From Acidobacteriota bacterium (GTDB lineage: Bacteria > Acidobacteriota > UBA6911 > RPQK01 > JACQSY01), in NCBI GenBank assembly GCA_016211085.1, contig JACQSY010000123.1, forward strand, positions 1-38,123: DNA of 38,123 bases, in the 5' to 3' direction. Shown here in pieces: positions 25,673 to 33,732 of this stretch. The notes under the pieces were generated by a model. It was given only the letters and a program-made list of their open reading frames with translations. It was not told where the DNA came from and made no database searches. Positions within the stretch are counted from its first letter, which is position 1; each line of letters begins with the position of its first letter. A program made the position numbers and the translations under genes.

Positions 25673-27754
25673 ATGGAACAACTAAACTCTTCCCCTCCCG
25701 CAGCGGGTCCACCCGGTCGCGCTCCCCAGGGGGCCAGTTCGCGTCAATTAGCACACCTATACGACCGGAGATATTTCCACGGCCAGAACAGCGGGTATCC
25801 TTCTGAAGGCTACGCCGCCTCCCACCCCGACTGGGCCGCCTGGCTGGAAGCCATCTCAGTTATCCGGGAGGCTGGCCGTCTGGTCGACCTAGGGTGTGCC
25901 TATGGCTACCTGGTACAGGAAGCGCGCAGCCGCGGTTACTCGGCCTTCGGGATCGATATTAGCCCCTACGCCCTGTCTCAGCTTCCTTCAGCCCGCCCCT
26001 ACGTTCTTCAGGCCAACCTGCAGGCTGGGGCCTTGCCTTTGAAAACGGCATCGGCCGACGTTGTGGCTCTTTTTGACATCCTGGAGCATCTGAACGATCC
26101 CCTAAACTGCCTGAAAGAAGCGGTGCGGTTGCTGGGCACCGAAGGTCTAGTGGTCGGGACGACTCCCGATCCGATTTTTTTTCAGCGAAGTGAAGCCACG
26201 CACCTTAGTGAACACCCTCCCTCCTACTGGGTAGAGGCGATGGAACGGCTGGGCCTACAGGTACAGTTTCGTTTTTCAGGAGAAGCGTACAACTTTCAGT
26301 TTGTCGCAGCCAAGAGAGGATCGGACACGGCCGGCCGCCTGAATCTTTTCCAGCACGACTATATCGGCGGCCAGGTGGATATCTTGCAGGTAGAGGGACC
26401 TCTCTCAGCCGTCTTGCGCCATGGCTGGGGAAGGCCGGAAGCTTCGGGAAGGATCATCATTGCTCGACCGGCGTCGGTCTATCTTTTGAACTCCACAAAC
26501 GCCCCGTTGCGGGCGCGTCTAAAAGTCAGCGTTCTCCGTGGATGCCCTTCCTTCGGGCGTCTCGTGGTTCAATTGGGTGGATTTCCACTCGATGAACTGT
26601 ACTTCACATCAGAAAAGACCTCTTATGCGCTCGACTGCGAACTGCTCATACCTTGCGGAGGGCAGCATCTGTTCTTTGACACGACGCCGGCCGAGGCGCA
26701 GGTTTTTGTTAATGAAATAAAAATAGAAGCCACGCCCGCTCCCAGGAAAGCCCTCACGCTTACCCTACCTTTTGATCTTTACAGCCGCTACCAGCACGCA
26801 GCAGAGATGGCAAGCATACTCAGGCCGGAAAGCATTCTCGATGTTGGCGGCTTTCTAGGCGACGAAAAAGGTCATTTAGCCATCAGCCAGGATTTCTTCT
26901 GGACCGCCCCAACCGAGGCAGAAAAGGACGCCCAGCAGCCGATTGTCAGATCGACGGACCTGAAAAACTGTGATCATCCCAGCCACATCCCCGCTCCAGC
27001 CTGGAACCAGCCCTTCAAAGACTGTTCATTTGATCTCCTTATTTCTCTGGATGTCCTGGAGCATATTGGTGGTGAACAAAGAGTGGCGTACCTGGCCGAA
27101 TTGGATCGTGTGGCAAGGAATTGGATCATCCTGGGCGCTCCCTTCGATTCTCAAGAGGTGCGTGCTGCGGAGAAGAGACTCAGCGCATCGGTGATGCAGA
27201 GCCACGTTTTTCTTCGGGAGCACTCAGAACTAGGCCTTCCCACTTGTGAATTAGTTGAACAGTTCTTCAAAAATAGGTCCGGTTATCACATTCTTCAATT
27301 TCCGAACAGCCATTTACTACGGTGGGAGATATTGCAGATTTTGACCCAACATTATTTTCAGATTCGCAATGGTTCCGCTGCGCGGCAGTTCAATGTCCTC
27401 TACAACAGATACTTTTCTCAGCTCGATCGGGCAGAGCCGTGCTATCGAAAGATTTTTCTAATTGCCAAGCAGAGGCTTTCCCGTCACCAGGAACAAGGAC
27501 TCAATGAACTGGTCGGCGGTTCTTTCTCTTCTTTTTCTGAATTGGATCTGGCCTCTTTTGCTGCCTTCCATCAACACCTTCACCAGGTGCTTTTGAGGCG
27601 TGATGCAGCCCTGAGCGATCTGCAATTCCTGATCAACGAGCGGGAAAAGCTCATCGAAATTCTTCAGAGCCGTCGGCATGGGCGAAAGACGTTCTGGAGA
27701 TCGCTGGGGACTGCTGCGCGAGCGTTGTTCCATCGAGGCAGGTCCGGCAACTGA
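25673..27754 (+). CDS. Protein with two methyltransferase domains, a middle beta domain and a C-terminal coil
   Basis: 693 aa from ATG 25673; an in-frame extension to 25517 would translate through the bipartite element and looks non-coding. Domain 1 (about 35-205): LVDLGCAYGYLVQEA, FGIDISPYAL, VVALFDILEHLNDP. Middle (about 215-365): a beta-rich stretch with GWGRPEASGRIIIARPASVY. Domain 2 (about 370-560): SILDVGGFLGDEKGHL (motif I, altered) and DLLISLDVLEHIGGEQR. The tail has a helical segment LQFLINEREKLIEIL. It could methylate the growing or terminal sugar. Multi-domain methyltransferases with coiled coils cap chains in ABC-dependent systems (WbdD, WsaE); whether this one does is inference. 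Stop and next start overlap by 1 nt (TGATG). Confidence 0.83.
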   Translation: MEQLNSSPPAAGPPGRAPQGASSRQLAHLYDRRYFHGQNSGYPSEGYAASHPDWAAWLEAISVIREAGRLVDLGCAYGYLVQEARSRGYSAFGIDISPYALSQLPSARPYVLQANLQAGALPLKTASADVVALFDILEHLNDPLNCLKEAVRLLGTEGLVVGTTPDPIFFQRSEATHLSEHPPSYWVEAMERLGLQVQFRFSGEAYNFQFVAAKRGSDTAGRLNLFQHDYIGGQVDILQVEGPLSAVLRHGWGRPEASGRIIIARPASVYLLNSTNAPLRARLKVSVLRGCPSFGRLVVQLGGFPLDELYFTSEKTSYALDCELLIPCGGQHLFFDTTPAEAQVFVNEIKIEATPAPRKALTLTLPFDLYSRYQHAAEMASILRPESILDVGGFLGDEKGHLAISQDFFWTAPTEAEKDAQQPIVRSTDLKNCDHPSHIPAPAWNQPFKDCSFDLLISLDVLEHIGGEQRVAYLAELDRVARNWIILGAPFDSQEVRAAEKRLSASVMQSHVFLREHSELGLPTCELVEQFFKNRSGYHILQFPNSHLLRWEILQILTQHYFQIRNGSAARQFNVLYNRYFSQLDRAEPCYRKIFLIAKQRLSRHQEQGLNELVGGSFSSFSELDLASFAAFHQHLHQVLLRRDAALSDLQFLINEREKLIEILQSRRHGRKTFWRSLGTAARALFHRGRSGN

Positions 27755-28710
27755 TGAGCGGGCCTTCGTTGCTTTCAGTGGTCATCATCAACTATAACGG
27801 GCGCCGTTACCTGGACGAACTGTTTTCATCCCTGCAAGGGCAGAGCATCCAAAACTTCGAAATACTTTTTGTCGACAACGCCTCCAGCGACGGTAGCCCT
27901 TCCTATGTGGAGCGTCAATTTCCGTGGGCGCGAGTCATCAGACACCAATCGAACCAGGGGTTTGCCGTTGCAGCTAACTCGGCAGCCCAGTTGGCTCAAG
28001 GGCAACATCTTGTTCTTGTGAATACCGACGTGAAACTGGACCCGTTCTTTCTCGAAAACCTGCTGCAGACTGTTGAAGCCGATCGCTCCATTGCAGCCGT
28101 CGCGGCCAAACTCAGACTTTATGACCGCCCGAAAACCCTCAACGGGATTGGAGGAATGATGAATTACCTGGGCTATACATGGGACCGCGGCATGTTTGAA
28201 GAAGATTTGGGGCAGTATGATGAGAGCAGCGAAGTATTATTTGCGTCCGGCGCGGCGTCGCTCTATCGCAAATCTTGTTTTCTGAATTGCGGGGGATTCG
28301 ACGAGAAATTTTTCATGTACCATGAAGACGTCGACCTTTGCTGGCGGCTGTGGTTGTTTGGGTTTCGAGTGGTCACAGCACCGGCTGCCGTTGCTTACCA
28401 TCACTTTGGTGGTTCCACACGAGCCCATCAGGGACTGATGTGGCGCGAACTTCTTGGCGAACGCCACAATATTCGTTCCCTATTAAAGAATTATCAGGTA
28501 CGGAACGGCTGGAGAGCGATCCGTGACCTTTTGCTCTTGCCTCAGAGCCCCAAGCGTAAACTTGCACAACTCAGAAACCTGCTGTGGAATCTCGGGAAGC
28601 TCACCGATACTCTCCGACAGCGACAGTGGATACAGTCACAAAGAACCCGCACGGATAATGAGTTGAGGCGCCTTATTGTACAATCTAGCGATGTCCCCGT
28701 CCGCCTCTGA
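27754..28710 (+). CDS. Glycosyltransferase family 2
   Basis: 318 aa. LSVVIINYNGRRYL (7-20), FVDNASSDGS (38-47), NQGFAVAANSAAQ, LVNTDVKLDPFFLENL (metal-binding NTD instead of NND), GGFDEKFFMYHEDVDLCWR. LGQYDESSEVLFASGAASLYRK matches the equivalent region of the GT2 at 594 (RGQYDKREEVFFPDGCAALYRK), so these two are close paralogues across the window. ATG overlaps the previous TGA by one base. The 3' end overlaps the next start by 20 nt. Confidence 0.9.
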   Translation: MSGPSLLSVVIINYNGRRYLDELFSSLQGQSIQNFEILFVDNASSDGSPSYVERQFPWARVIRHQSNQGFAVAANSAAQLAQGQHLVLVNTDVKLDPFFLENLLQTVEADRSIAAVAAKLRLYDRPKTLNGIGGMMNYLGYTWDRGMFEEDLGQYDESSEVLFASGAASLYRKSCFLNCGGFDEKFFMYHEDVDLCWRLWLFGFRVVTAPAAVAYHHFGGSTRAHQGLMWRELLGERHNIRSLLKNYQVRNGWRAIRDLLLLPQSPKRKLAQLRNLLWNLGKLTDTLRQRQWIQSQRTRTDNELRRLIVQSSDVPVRL

Positions 28711-30013
28711 AGTGTCAATCGTCACCGTTAACTGGAACGGCAGACACCACTTGGAAACACTGCTTCCGTCGCTGTTACCTCTCGGTTGCCAGGAGATCAT
28801 CGTGGTCGACAACGGCAGCACCGACGGTTCACAACAGTTTCTTAGCCGGTTGACGCGGGTCAAACTGATTCAAAATCAAGAGAACCGAGGCTTTGCGCAT
28901 CCAGTGAACCAGGCCGCCGTGCAGGCTCAAGGCCGCTATCTTGCGATTATCAACAACGACATGAGAGCTCATCCGCGCTGGATTGATGCCGCCCTCGAGC
29001 GCATCGGCAAGGATACTCCTTGCATTGCTTCGCGGATTCTCGATTGGGAAGGGACACGCATTGACTTCAATGGATCCTCTCTCCACTACCTTGGATATGC
29101 ACTGCAGCAAGACACCGGTAAGCCTCTCGACCAGGTGAGTAGCCCGGACTTCGTGCTGTTCCCCTGTGGTGGAGCGATGTTGGTGGAGCGGAATTTCTTC
29201 CTCGGGCTAGGCGGCTTCGACGAGGACTTTTTCGCGATTTTTGAAGATGTCGATTTCGGCTGGAGAGTATGGATTTCCGGGTTCCAGGTAGCCATGGCTC
29301 CCCAATCAATTGCCTTTCATCGCGGTCATGGAACCTTTAAGGCCCAGCCATTACCCAAGATGCGATACCTGATGCATCGCAATGCGCTGATGACAATTCT
29401 GAAGAATTACGAGGATCAGAATTTTTCGCGCATTCTTCCTCTGGCACTAATACTTGGCTTGAAAAGGGCGGTCCGATTGTCGGGTGTCCAGAAAGAATCC
29501 TTTTATCTCTGGACGAACGCGTCGGTGCGCCTGAAAAACAAGGACGAGTTTCTTGAAAGGAACCTGTGGGATGCGTTGAACCATATCGTCTCGATTGAAG
29601 ATGTTTTAAGCCGGCTTCCATCCATCACCCACAAGCGGAAGGTTATTGCACGTTTCCGGCAGCGTGGCGATTCGGAAATCTTCAAGCTGTTTAACGATCC
29701 TTTCCGGCATATTGTGGAAGATCCCGTCTACCTTAAAGACGAATTGAAGCTGCTTGATTTTCTTGACCTTACTTCCGCCTTTAAAGCTGCCTACGATGGG
29801 GCGACGCTGCAGCAGCTGCCCGAGGTTCTCAGGGAAAAGATAGAGTCGCTGGAACAGGAGCTGCGCGCACTTCAATGGTGGGGTATTCACGCGGTGATGA
29901 GGGCGCCGCGCAAACCCGATGGCGGTTTGAGGAGCATGGTTCGCAGCTTGCGCGCTCTCGGCGCACGCGAGAGCTGGAGGCGCTTGCGCGAAAAGATTGA
30001 AAATGGAATTTAG
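28691..30013 (+). CDS. Glycosyltransferase family 2 with C-terminal helical extension
   Basis: 440 aa from ATG 28691; an upstream TTG at 28676 adds five residues. GT-A motifs: VSIVTVNWNGRHHL, VVDNGSTDGSQQ, INNDMRAHPRWID and GGFDEDFFAIFEDVDFGWR. The last 150 residues or so (after about 290) are helical and unlike its neighbours (LREKIESLEQELRALQWWGIH is a likely coiled coil), perhaps for partner binding or membrane contact. The 3' end overlaps the next gene by 11 nt. Confidence 0.88.
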   Translation: MSPSASEVSIVTVNWNGRHHLETLLPSLLPLGCQEIIVVDNGSTDGSQQFLSRLTRVKLIQNQENRGFAHPVNQAAVQAQGRYLAIINNDMRAHPRWIDAALERIGKDTPCIASRILDWEGTRIDFNGSSLHYLGYALQQDTGKPLDQVSSPDFVLFPCGGAMLVERNFFLGLGGFDEDFFAIFEDVDFGWRVWISGFQVAMAPQSIAFHRGHGTFKAQPLPKMRYLMHRNALMTILKNYEDQNFSRILPLALILGLKRAVRLSGVQKESFYLWTNASVRLKNKDEFLERNLWDALNHIVSIEDVLSRLPSITHKRKVIARFRQRGDSEIFKLFNDPFRHIVEDPVYLKDELKLLDFLDLTSAFKAAYDGATLQQLPEVLREKIESLEQELRALQWWGIHAVMRAPRKPDGGLRSMVRSLRALGARESWRRLREKIENGI

Positions 30014-30929
30014 CGTCATCATCCCTACCTTTAACCGGGCTTCAATCCTTCGAAAAACTTTGCAGGGGCTGGCTTCAAACGCAGCAACGCTGCAAAACCC
30101 TCAATGGGAGGTATGTGTCGTCGACGACGGTTCCACGGATGACACGCCTTCGACTGTAGAGTACCTAGCCGCGGGTTTTCCTGTTTCCTTACGTTATCTG
30201 AAACAGGCCAACAGAAAACAGGGCGCGGCGCGAAATTTAGGAGCCCGAAGCGCTGCCGGCAATTATCTGGTTTTCCTGGGTGACGACACCATTCCTGCTT
30301 CGAATTTCCTTGTCGAGCACCAACGCAGCCACCAGAACAAGGACCCTGGCGTGGTCGTCATCGGGTACACTCCGTGGGCCGCAGATTTTCGAACCACACG
30401 CTTTATGAACTATGTGGGCGAGCAAGGCTGGCAATTCGGCTTTGCTTTAATTCAGAATCCGGAAGAGCTTCCCTTTAATTTTTTTTACACCAGTAATCTC
30501 TCCATCTCACGGGATTTTTTTCTATCTGCAGGCGGTTTCGATGAAGACTTTACGGAGTATGGCTGGGAAGATATAGAGCTGAGCCTGAGGCTGCAAAAGG
30601 CGGGTATGCGTCTGATCTATAATTCACGGGCGGTAGCCTATCACTATCATCCAACTTCCATCAGGTCTTTTGTAAAAAGACAGAAAAAGGTGGGAGCCTC
30701 GGCCTGGCGCTTTTACGAAAAACATCCTGAGATGGCTGGTTTTCTCAACGTTCTGCGGGCTCGTCCTTACCCTTATCGCAGTAAGTTCCAGATGTGGTTG
30801 TTGACACTCGCCTGCGAGATTACTGAAACGTGGCGCTGGCTTGACATGAGCCGCTATTATCCGGATCTAATGAGCTATTACTACAATCGGGGAGTCCTGC
30901 AGGCGCGCAACCATTTGGCTTCATTCTAA
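30003..30929 (+). CDS. Glycosyltransferase family 2
   Basis: 308 aa from ATG 30003 (a TTG two codons earlier is possible). FSVIIPTFNRASIL (3-16), VVDDGSTDDTPS, RKQGAARNLGA, VFLGDDTIPASNFL (metal-binding GDD) and GGFDEDFTEYGWEDIELSLRL. The GDD and WED motifs and the GAARNLGA loop set it apart from the NND-type enzymes around it and are typical of a GT2 group often found with galactosyl/glucosaminyl functions; specificity unknown. The 3' end overlaps the convergent gene by 9 nt. Confidence 0.88.
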   Translation: MEFSVIIPTFNRASILRKTLQGLASNAATLQNPQWEVCVVDDGSTDDTPSTVEYLAAGFPVSLRYLKQANRKQGAARNLGARSAAGNYLVFLGDDTIPASNFLVEHQRSHQNKDPGVVVIGYTPWAADFRTTRFMNYVGEQGWQFGFALIQNPEELPFNFFYTSNLSISRDFFLSAGGFDEDFTEYGWEDIELSLRLQKAGMRLIYNSRAVAYHYHPTSIRSFVKRQKKVGASAWRFYEKHPEMAGFLNVLRARPYPYRSKFQMWLLTLACEITETWRWLDMSRYYPDLMSYYYNRGVLQARNHLASF

Positions 30930-31808
30930 AGGGCGATATTTCTTCAATTCCTCATTGACCTGTTTGAACTGAAGAATGAACGCTCGATGTTCAGCTTTGG
31001 CCCAGTCGTACAACTCGAAAGACCACCACCATACACCTTGAACTCCGGTACCATGGGCGATCTTTGCCATTTCGAGGAGAACCGCAGCATCCGGCCGCTC
31101 GTCATCTTCACTCGGAAGGGTCAAGTTCAACTGTTCCACGGCATACTGGTACCAGTCGCCGCGTCCGTGTCCCTGCAGCACCATCCAGACTGGTTTTTCC
31201 TCCGCAAGCAGCACAGCCTTCTCCGACGCAGTGCGCACCCGTCCTTTCCAATCCAAGCCTCTCTTGAACGGATAGACGTCAATACCAAAAGCCGTACTGA
31301 AGGGTAGAAACAGCCGAATCCACTCCTCTCGTGCGGTAATTGAATCCACATGAAAGAGAACCCCCTTGCCGCACCGGTTAAATTGATCCTTTGCCCAGGA
31401 AAAACGTTCCGGAGAAGGACGGCGGCTGAAGTCTTCCAGAGGGTATCGATATCCCGGCTCGTCGGGCAGATAGACGCCAGCAAATGCGGGATGTGAACAA
31501 GCGGTCTCGAGTACGGCAAGCAGCCATTTTTCGGGAACGGCTGCAGGCTGCCAGCTGTCGAAAACAAGCTTCAGGTTTTGTGCGGCAGCCCTGTCGAGAT
31601 CTTTCTTCCATTTTGTTGGGTTCACTTCAGGGCTGCGCCAATAGAGGGTGTGATTGAAACCGAGACTGACAAGGAAGTCAAAATAATCCTGATCCAGATT
31701 TCGAGGGGCACTCCAGGAGCCGATTACGAACTCTGCCGGGGCATCTTCAATACGGCGCTCATGGATCGCCAGGGCCAGCAGACCAAAAGCAACCAGGGCA
31801 TATTTCAT
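30921..31808 (-). CDS. Secreted TIM-barrel glycoside-hydrolase-like protein
   Basis: 295 aa from ATG 31808 (GTG at 31811 precedes). The N-terminal MKYALVAFGLLALAIHERR is a short hydrophobic leader. A likely (beta/alpha)8 barrel follows: VIGSWSAPRNLDQDYFDFL, FNHTLYWRS, LKLVFDSW, then HPAFAGVYLPDEPG (an Asp-Glu at the end of strand 4, where the acid/base sits in clan A hydrolases). Next come VLFHVDSI, FGIDVYPF, VWMVLQGHG and GVQGVWWWSFELYDW. No family was assigned. It could trim or depolymerise the local polysaccharide in the periplasm. It is the only minus-strand gene inside the plus-strand GT array and overlaps the GT2 at 30929 by 9 nt. Confidence 0.72.
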   Translation of the reverse strand: MKYALVAFGLLALAIHERRIEDAPAEFVIGSWSAPRNLDQDYFDFLVSLGFNHTLYWRSPEVNPTKWKKDLDRAAAQNLKLVFDSWQPAAVPEKWLLAVLETACSHPAFAGVYLPDEPGYRYPLEDFSRRPSPERFSWAKDQFNRCGKGVLFHVDSITAREEWIRLFLPFSTAFGIDVYPFKRGLDWKGRVRTASEKAVLLAEEKPVWMVLQGHGRGDWYQYAVEQLNLTLPSEDDERPDAAVLLEMAKIAHGTGVQGVWWWSFELYDWAKAEHRAFILQFKQVNEELKKYRPLE

Positions 31809-31832
31809 CACCGTGTGATTGTCTCATTTTTT

Positions 31833-31859
31833 GGGAACCTGATCATGGCCGAAGTTCCC
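31833..31859. promoter_or_regulatory. Inverted repeat between divergent genes
   Basis: GGGAAC (31833-31838) and GTTCCC (31854-31859), 15 nt apart, in the 83-nt gap between the minus hydrolase-like gene (31808) and the plus GT2 (31892). Spacing of about two helical turns centre to centre would suit a dimeric regulator. No promoter hexamers are convincing here. Confidence 0.3.
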
Positions 31860-31891
31860 TCTTCTCATTTCTTCCTGTACTCTTTTGACGC

Positions 31892-32872
31892 ATGGAATCG
31901 GAGTTAACCGTCGTTATTCCGACCTGGAACCGGCGCGAACTTCTGCGGAATTGCCTGAAATCCCTGGAAGGGCAGTCGCAACCATGCCGCGTTCTGGTGG
32001 TGGATAACGGCTCCAGTGACGGTACTGTGGAAATGGTTAGAGGAGAGTTCCCACAAACTTTGCTCCTTCCACTGAAGAAAAACACGGGCTTCGCCCGCGC
32101 TGTAAATTTGGGCATTCAAGAATCATCTACTCCCTATCTTGCGACACTGAACAACGATACTGAGGCTGATCCCTCATGGGTGGAAGCCGGCCTTTATGCT
32201 CTAAAGCACCATCGCGAGTATTCGATGTTTGCCTCAAAATTGGTGAATTATTTCCAGCGTCAGGTAATTGACTCAGCTGGGGATTGCTACAGTCGCGCCG
32301 GAATGCCCTACAAAAGGGGGTCGGGGAAGGCAGCCACCCTTTTCACACGCATCGAGCCTGTGCTCGGCGCTAGCGCCGGCGCAGCTTTTTTCAGGAGAAC
32401 CCTCTTTGATGCAATCGGAATGTTCGATGAAAGATTTTATATGTACCTCGAAGATGTTGACCTGAGTTTGCGAGCACAATGCGCGGGCTATCGTTGTCTG
32501 TTCTTGCCCGATGCAATCGTCTATCACATCGAAGCCGCCTCGGATGCAAACCGTCGTACGACTACTTTAGAGAATCACACCAAAGACCTACGAACTCACT
32601 ATTCTACTCTGCGAGTATATTGGATTACGCGAAACCGGTGGATCTTGATGCTTACTTATCAGCCGCTCCGTAATTTCCCCTTTTTGGCGGCAGGTTGGAT
32701 TCGCAGCGCTCTTTTCCACCTGATCAAGGTCGGATTCTTCTGGTCCTTTTTACGCGGACTGGCGGCTGGACTGGGCTGCAGCCGCTATGCGCTCTCCAAA
32801 CGCAGGGCTATTTTAAGAAAACGGGCAATCAGCAGCCGTGATTTATGCCGCCTATTTCGAAAGTGTTCGTGA
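31892..32872 (+). CDS. Glycosyltransferase family 2
   Basis: 326 aa. LTVVIPTWNRRELL (5-18), VVDNGSSDGTVEM, NTGFARAVNLGI, LNNDTEADPSWVEAGL and MFDERFYMYLEDVDLSLRAQ. The C-terminal region has a hydrophobic stretch (NFPFLAAGWIRSALFHLIKVGFFWSFL) that may attach it to the membrane. No Shine-Dalgarno is clear before ATG 31892. Overlaps the next gene by 28 nt. Confidence 0.9.
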   Translation: MESELTVVIPTWNRRELLRNCLKSLEGQSQPCRVLVVDNGSSDGTVEMVRGEFPQTLLLPLKKNTGFARAVNLGIQESSTPYLATLNNDTEADPSWVEAGLYALKHHREYSMFASKLVNYFQRQVIDSAGDCYSRAGMPYKRGSGKAATLFTRIEPVLGASAGAAFFRRTLFDAIGMFDERFYMYLEDVDLSLRAQCAGYRCLFLPDAIVYHIEAASDANRRTTTLENHTKDLRTHYSTLRVYWITRNRWILMLTYQPLRNFPFLAAGWIRSALFHLIKVGFFWSFLRGLAAGLGCSRYALSKRRAILRKRAISSRDLCRLFRKCS

Positions 32873-33729
32873 TCTGCATCAATTGGAACGGACGGGACGT
32901 GTTGGGACCCGCCCTGCAAAGCGTCCTAGCGAATGATCATCCGAACACCTATCTTCTGGTCGTGGACAATGGTTCGACTGACAACTCTCTGGATGAAGTC
33001 CCGCCTGGCATAGAAATCCTCTCGCTCCCGCAAAACAAGGGTTATGCGGCGGCAATTAACCGGGCCCTGGAAAGCGCTGTGGCCGTTGGTGAAAATCCCG
33101 ATTATTTTTTGATCATCAATAACGATATCTGCCTCTCACCCACGTGCATTTCTGAACTGGCCGGGTTGGCCGAACAAGCGCCTCCCGGAGTATATGGCCC
33201 CAAGATCCTCAACAGCTCAAGACCGGACCGCTTGGACGCTGCATGGGGCAAGATCACCTGGAGCCATGTCTTGGCTCGATTTTATGGGAAAGCCGCAAAG
33301 GACGCACCCAAGTGGAACATCGCGCGTAAGGTTCCGCTGCTACTGGGCAGCGCCCTGCTTATACATCGAGACGTCATCTCCGAGGTGGGCGCTATGGACG
33401 AATCTTTTTTCATGTACCACGAGGAAGTGGACTTCCTCTACCGGTGCCGGAAGAAAGGCTTTTCGGTCTATTACTGTCCAACTGCAGTTGCGTGGCACAG
33501 AGGTGCGCACAGCACTCGCGAAAATCCCTTACAAAGAGTTTTCTGGACGCGGAGAAATTCCGTCCTGTTTCTGAGAAAGCACCGCGCCGGGCCGCTGCAA
33601 TGGCTTTATTTTGGGCTGACCTTGGCCGGGAGCTTACTATTCAATATCGCCCGGCTGAAGTGGCGCAAGAGCTCAGTCATCTGGCAAGCTTTGCGAGCTG
33701 GCTTCACAACCCCCCTCGCCGATTCCTGA
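32845..33729 (+). CDS. Glycosyltransferase family 2
   Basis: 294 aa. KVFVICINWNGRDVL (6-20), VVDNGSTDNSLDE, NKGYAAAINRAL, IINNDICLSPTCI and DESFFMYHEEVDFLYRCRKKG (EE in place of ED). The tail LYFGLTLAGSLLFNIARLKWRKS is hydrophobic then basic. The large overlap with the previous gene (28 nt) and the 3-nt gap to the next suggest an operon with coupled translation. Confidence 0.9.
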   Translation: MPPISKVFVICINWNGRDVLGPALQSVLANDHPNTYLLVVDNGSTDNSLDEVPPGIEILSLPQNKGYAAAINRALESAVAVGENPDYFLIINNDICLSPTCISELAGLAEQAPPGVYGPKILNSSRPDRLDAAWGKITWSHVLARFYGKAAKDAPKWNIARKVPLLLGSALLIHRDVISEVGAMDESFFMYHEEVDFLYRCRKKGFSVYYCPTAVAWHRGAHSTRENPLQRVFWTRRNSVLFLRKHRAGPLQWLYFGLTLAGSLLFNIARLKWRKSSVIWQALRAGFTTPLADS

Positions 33730-33732
33730 ATC

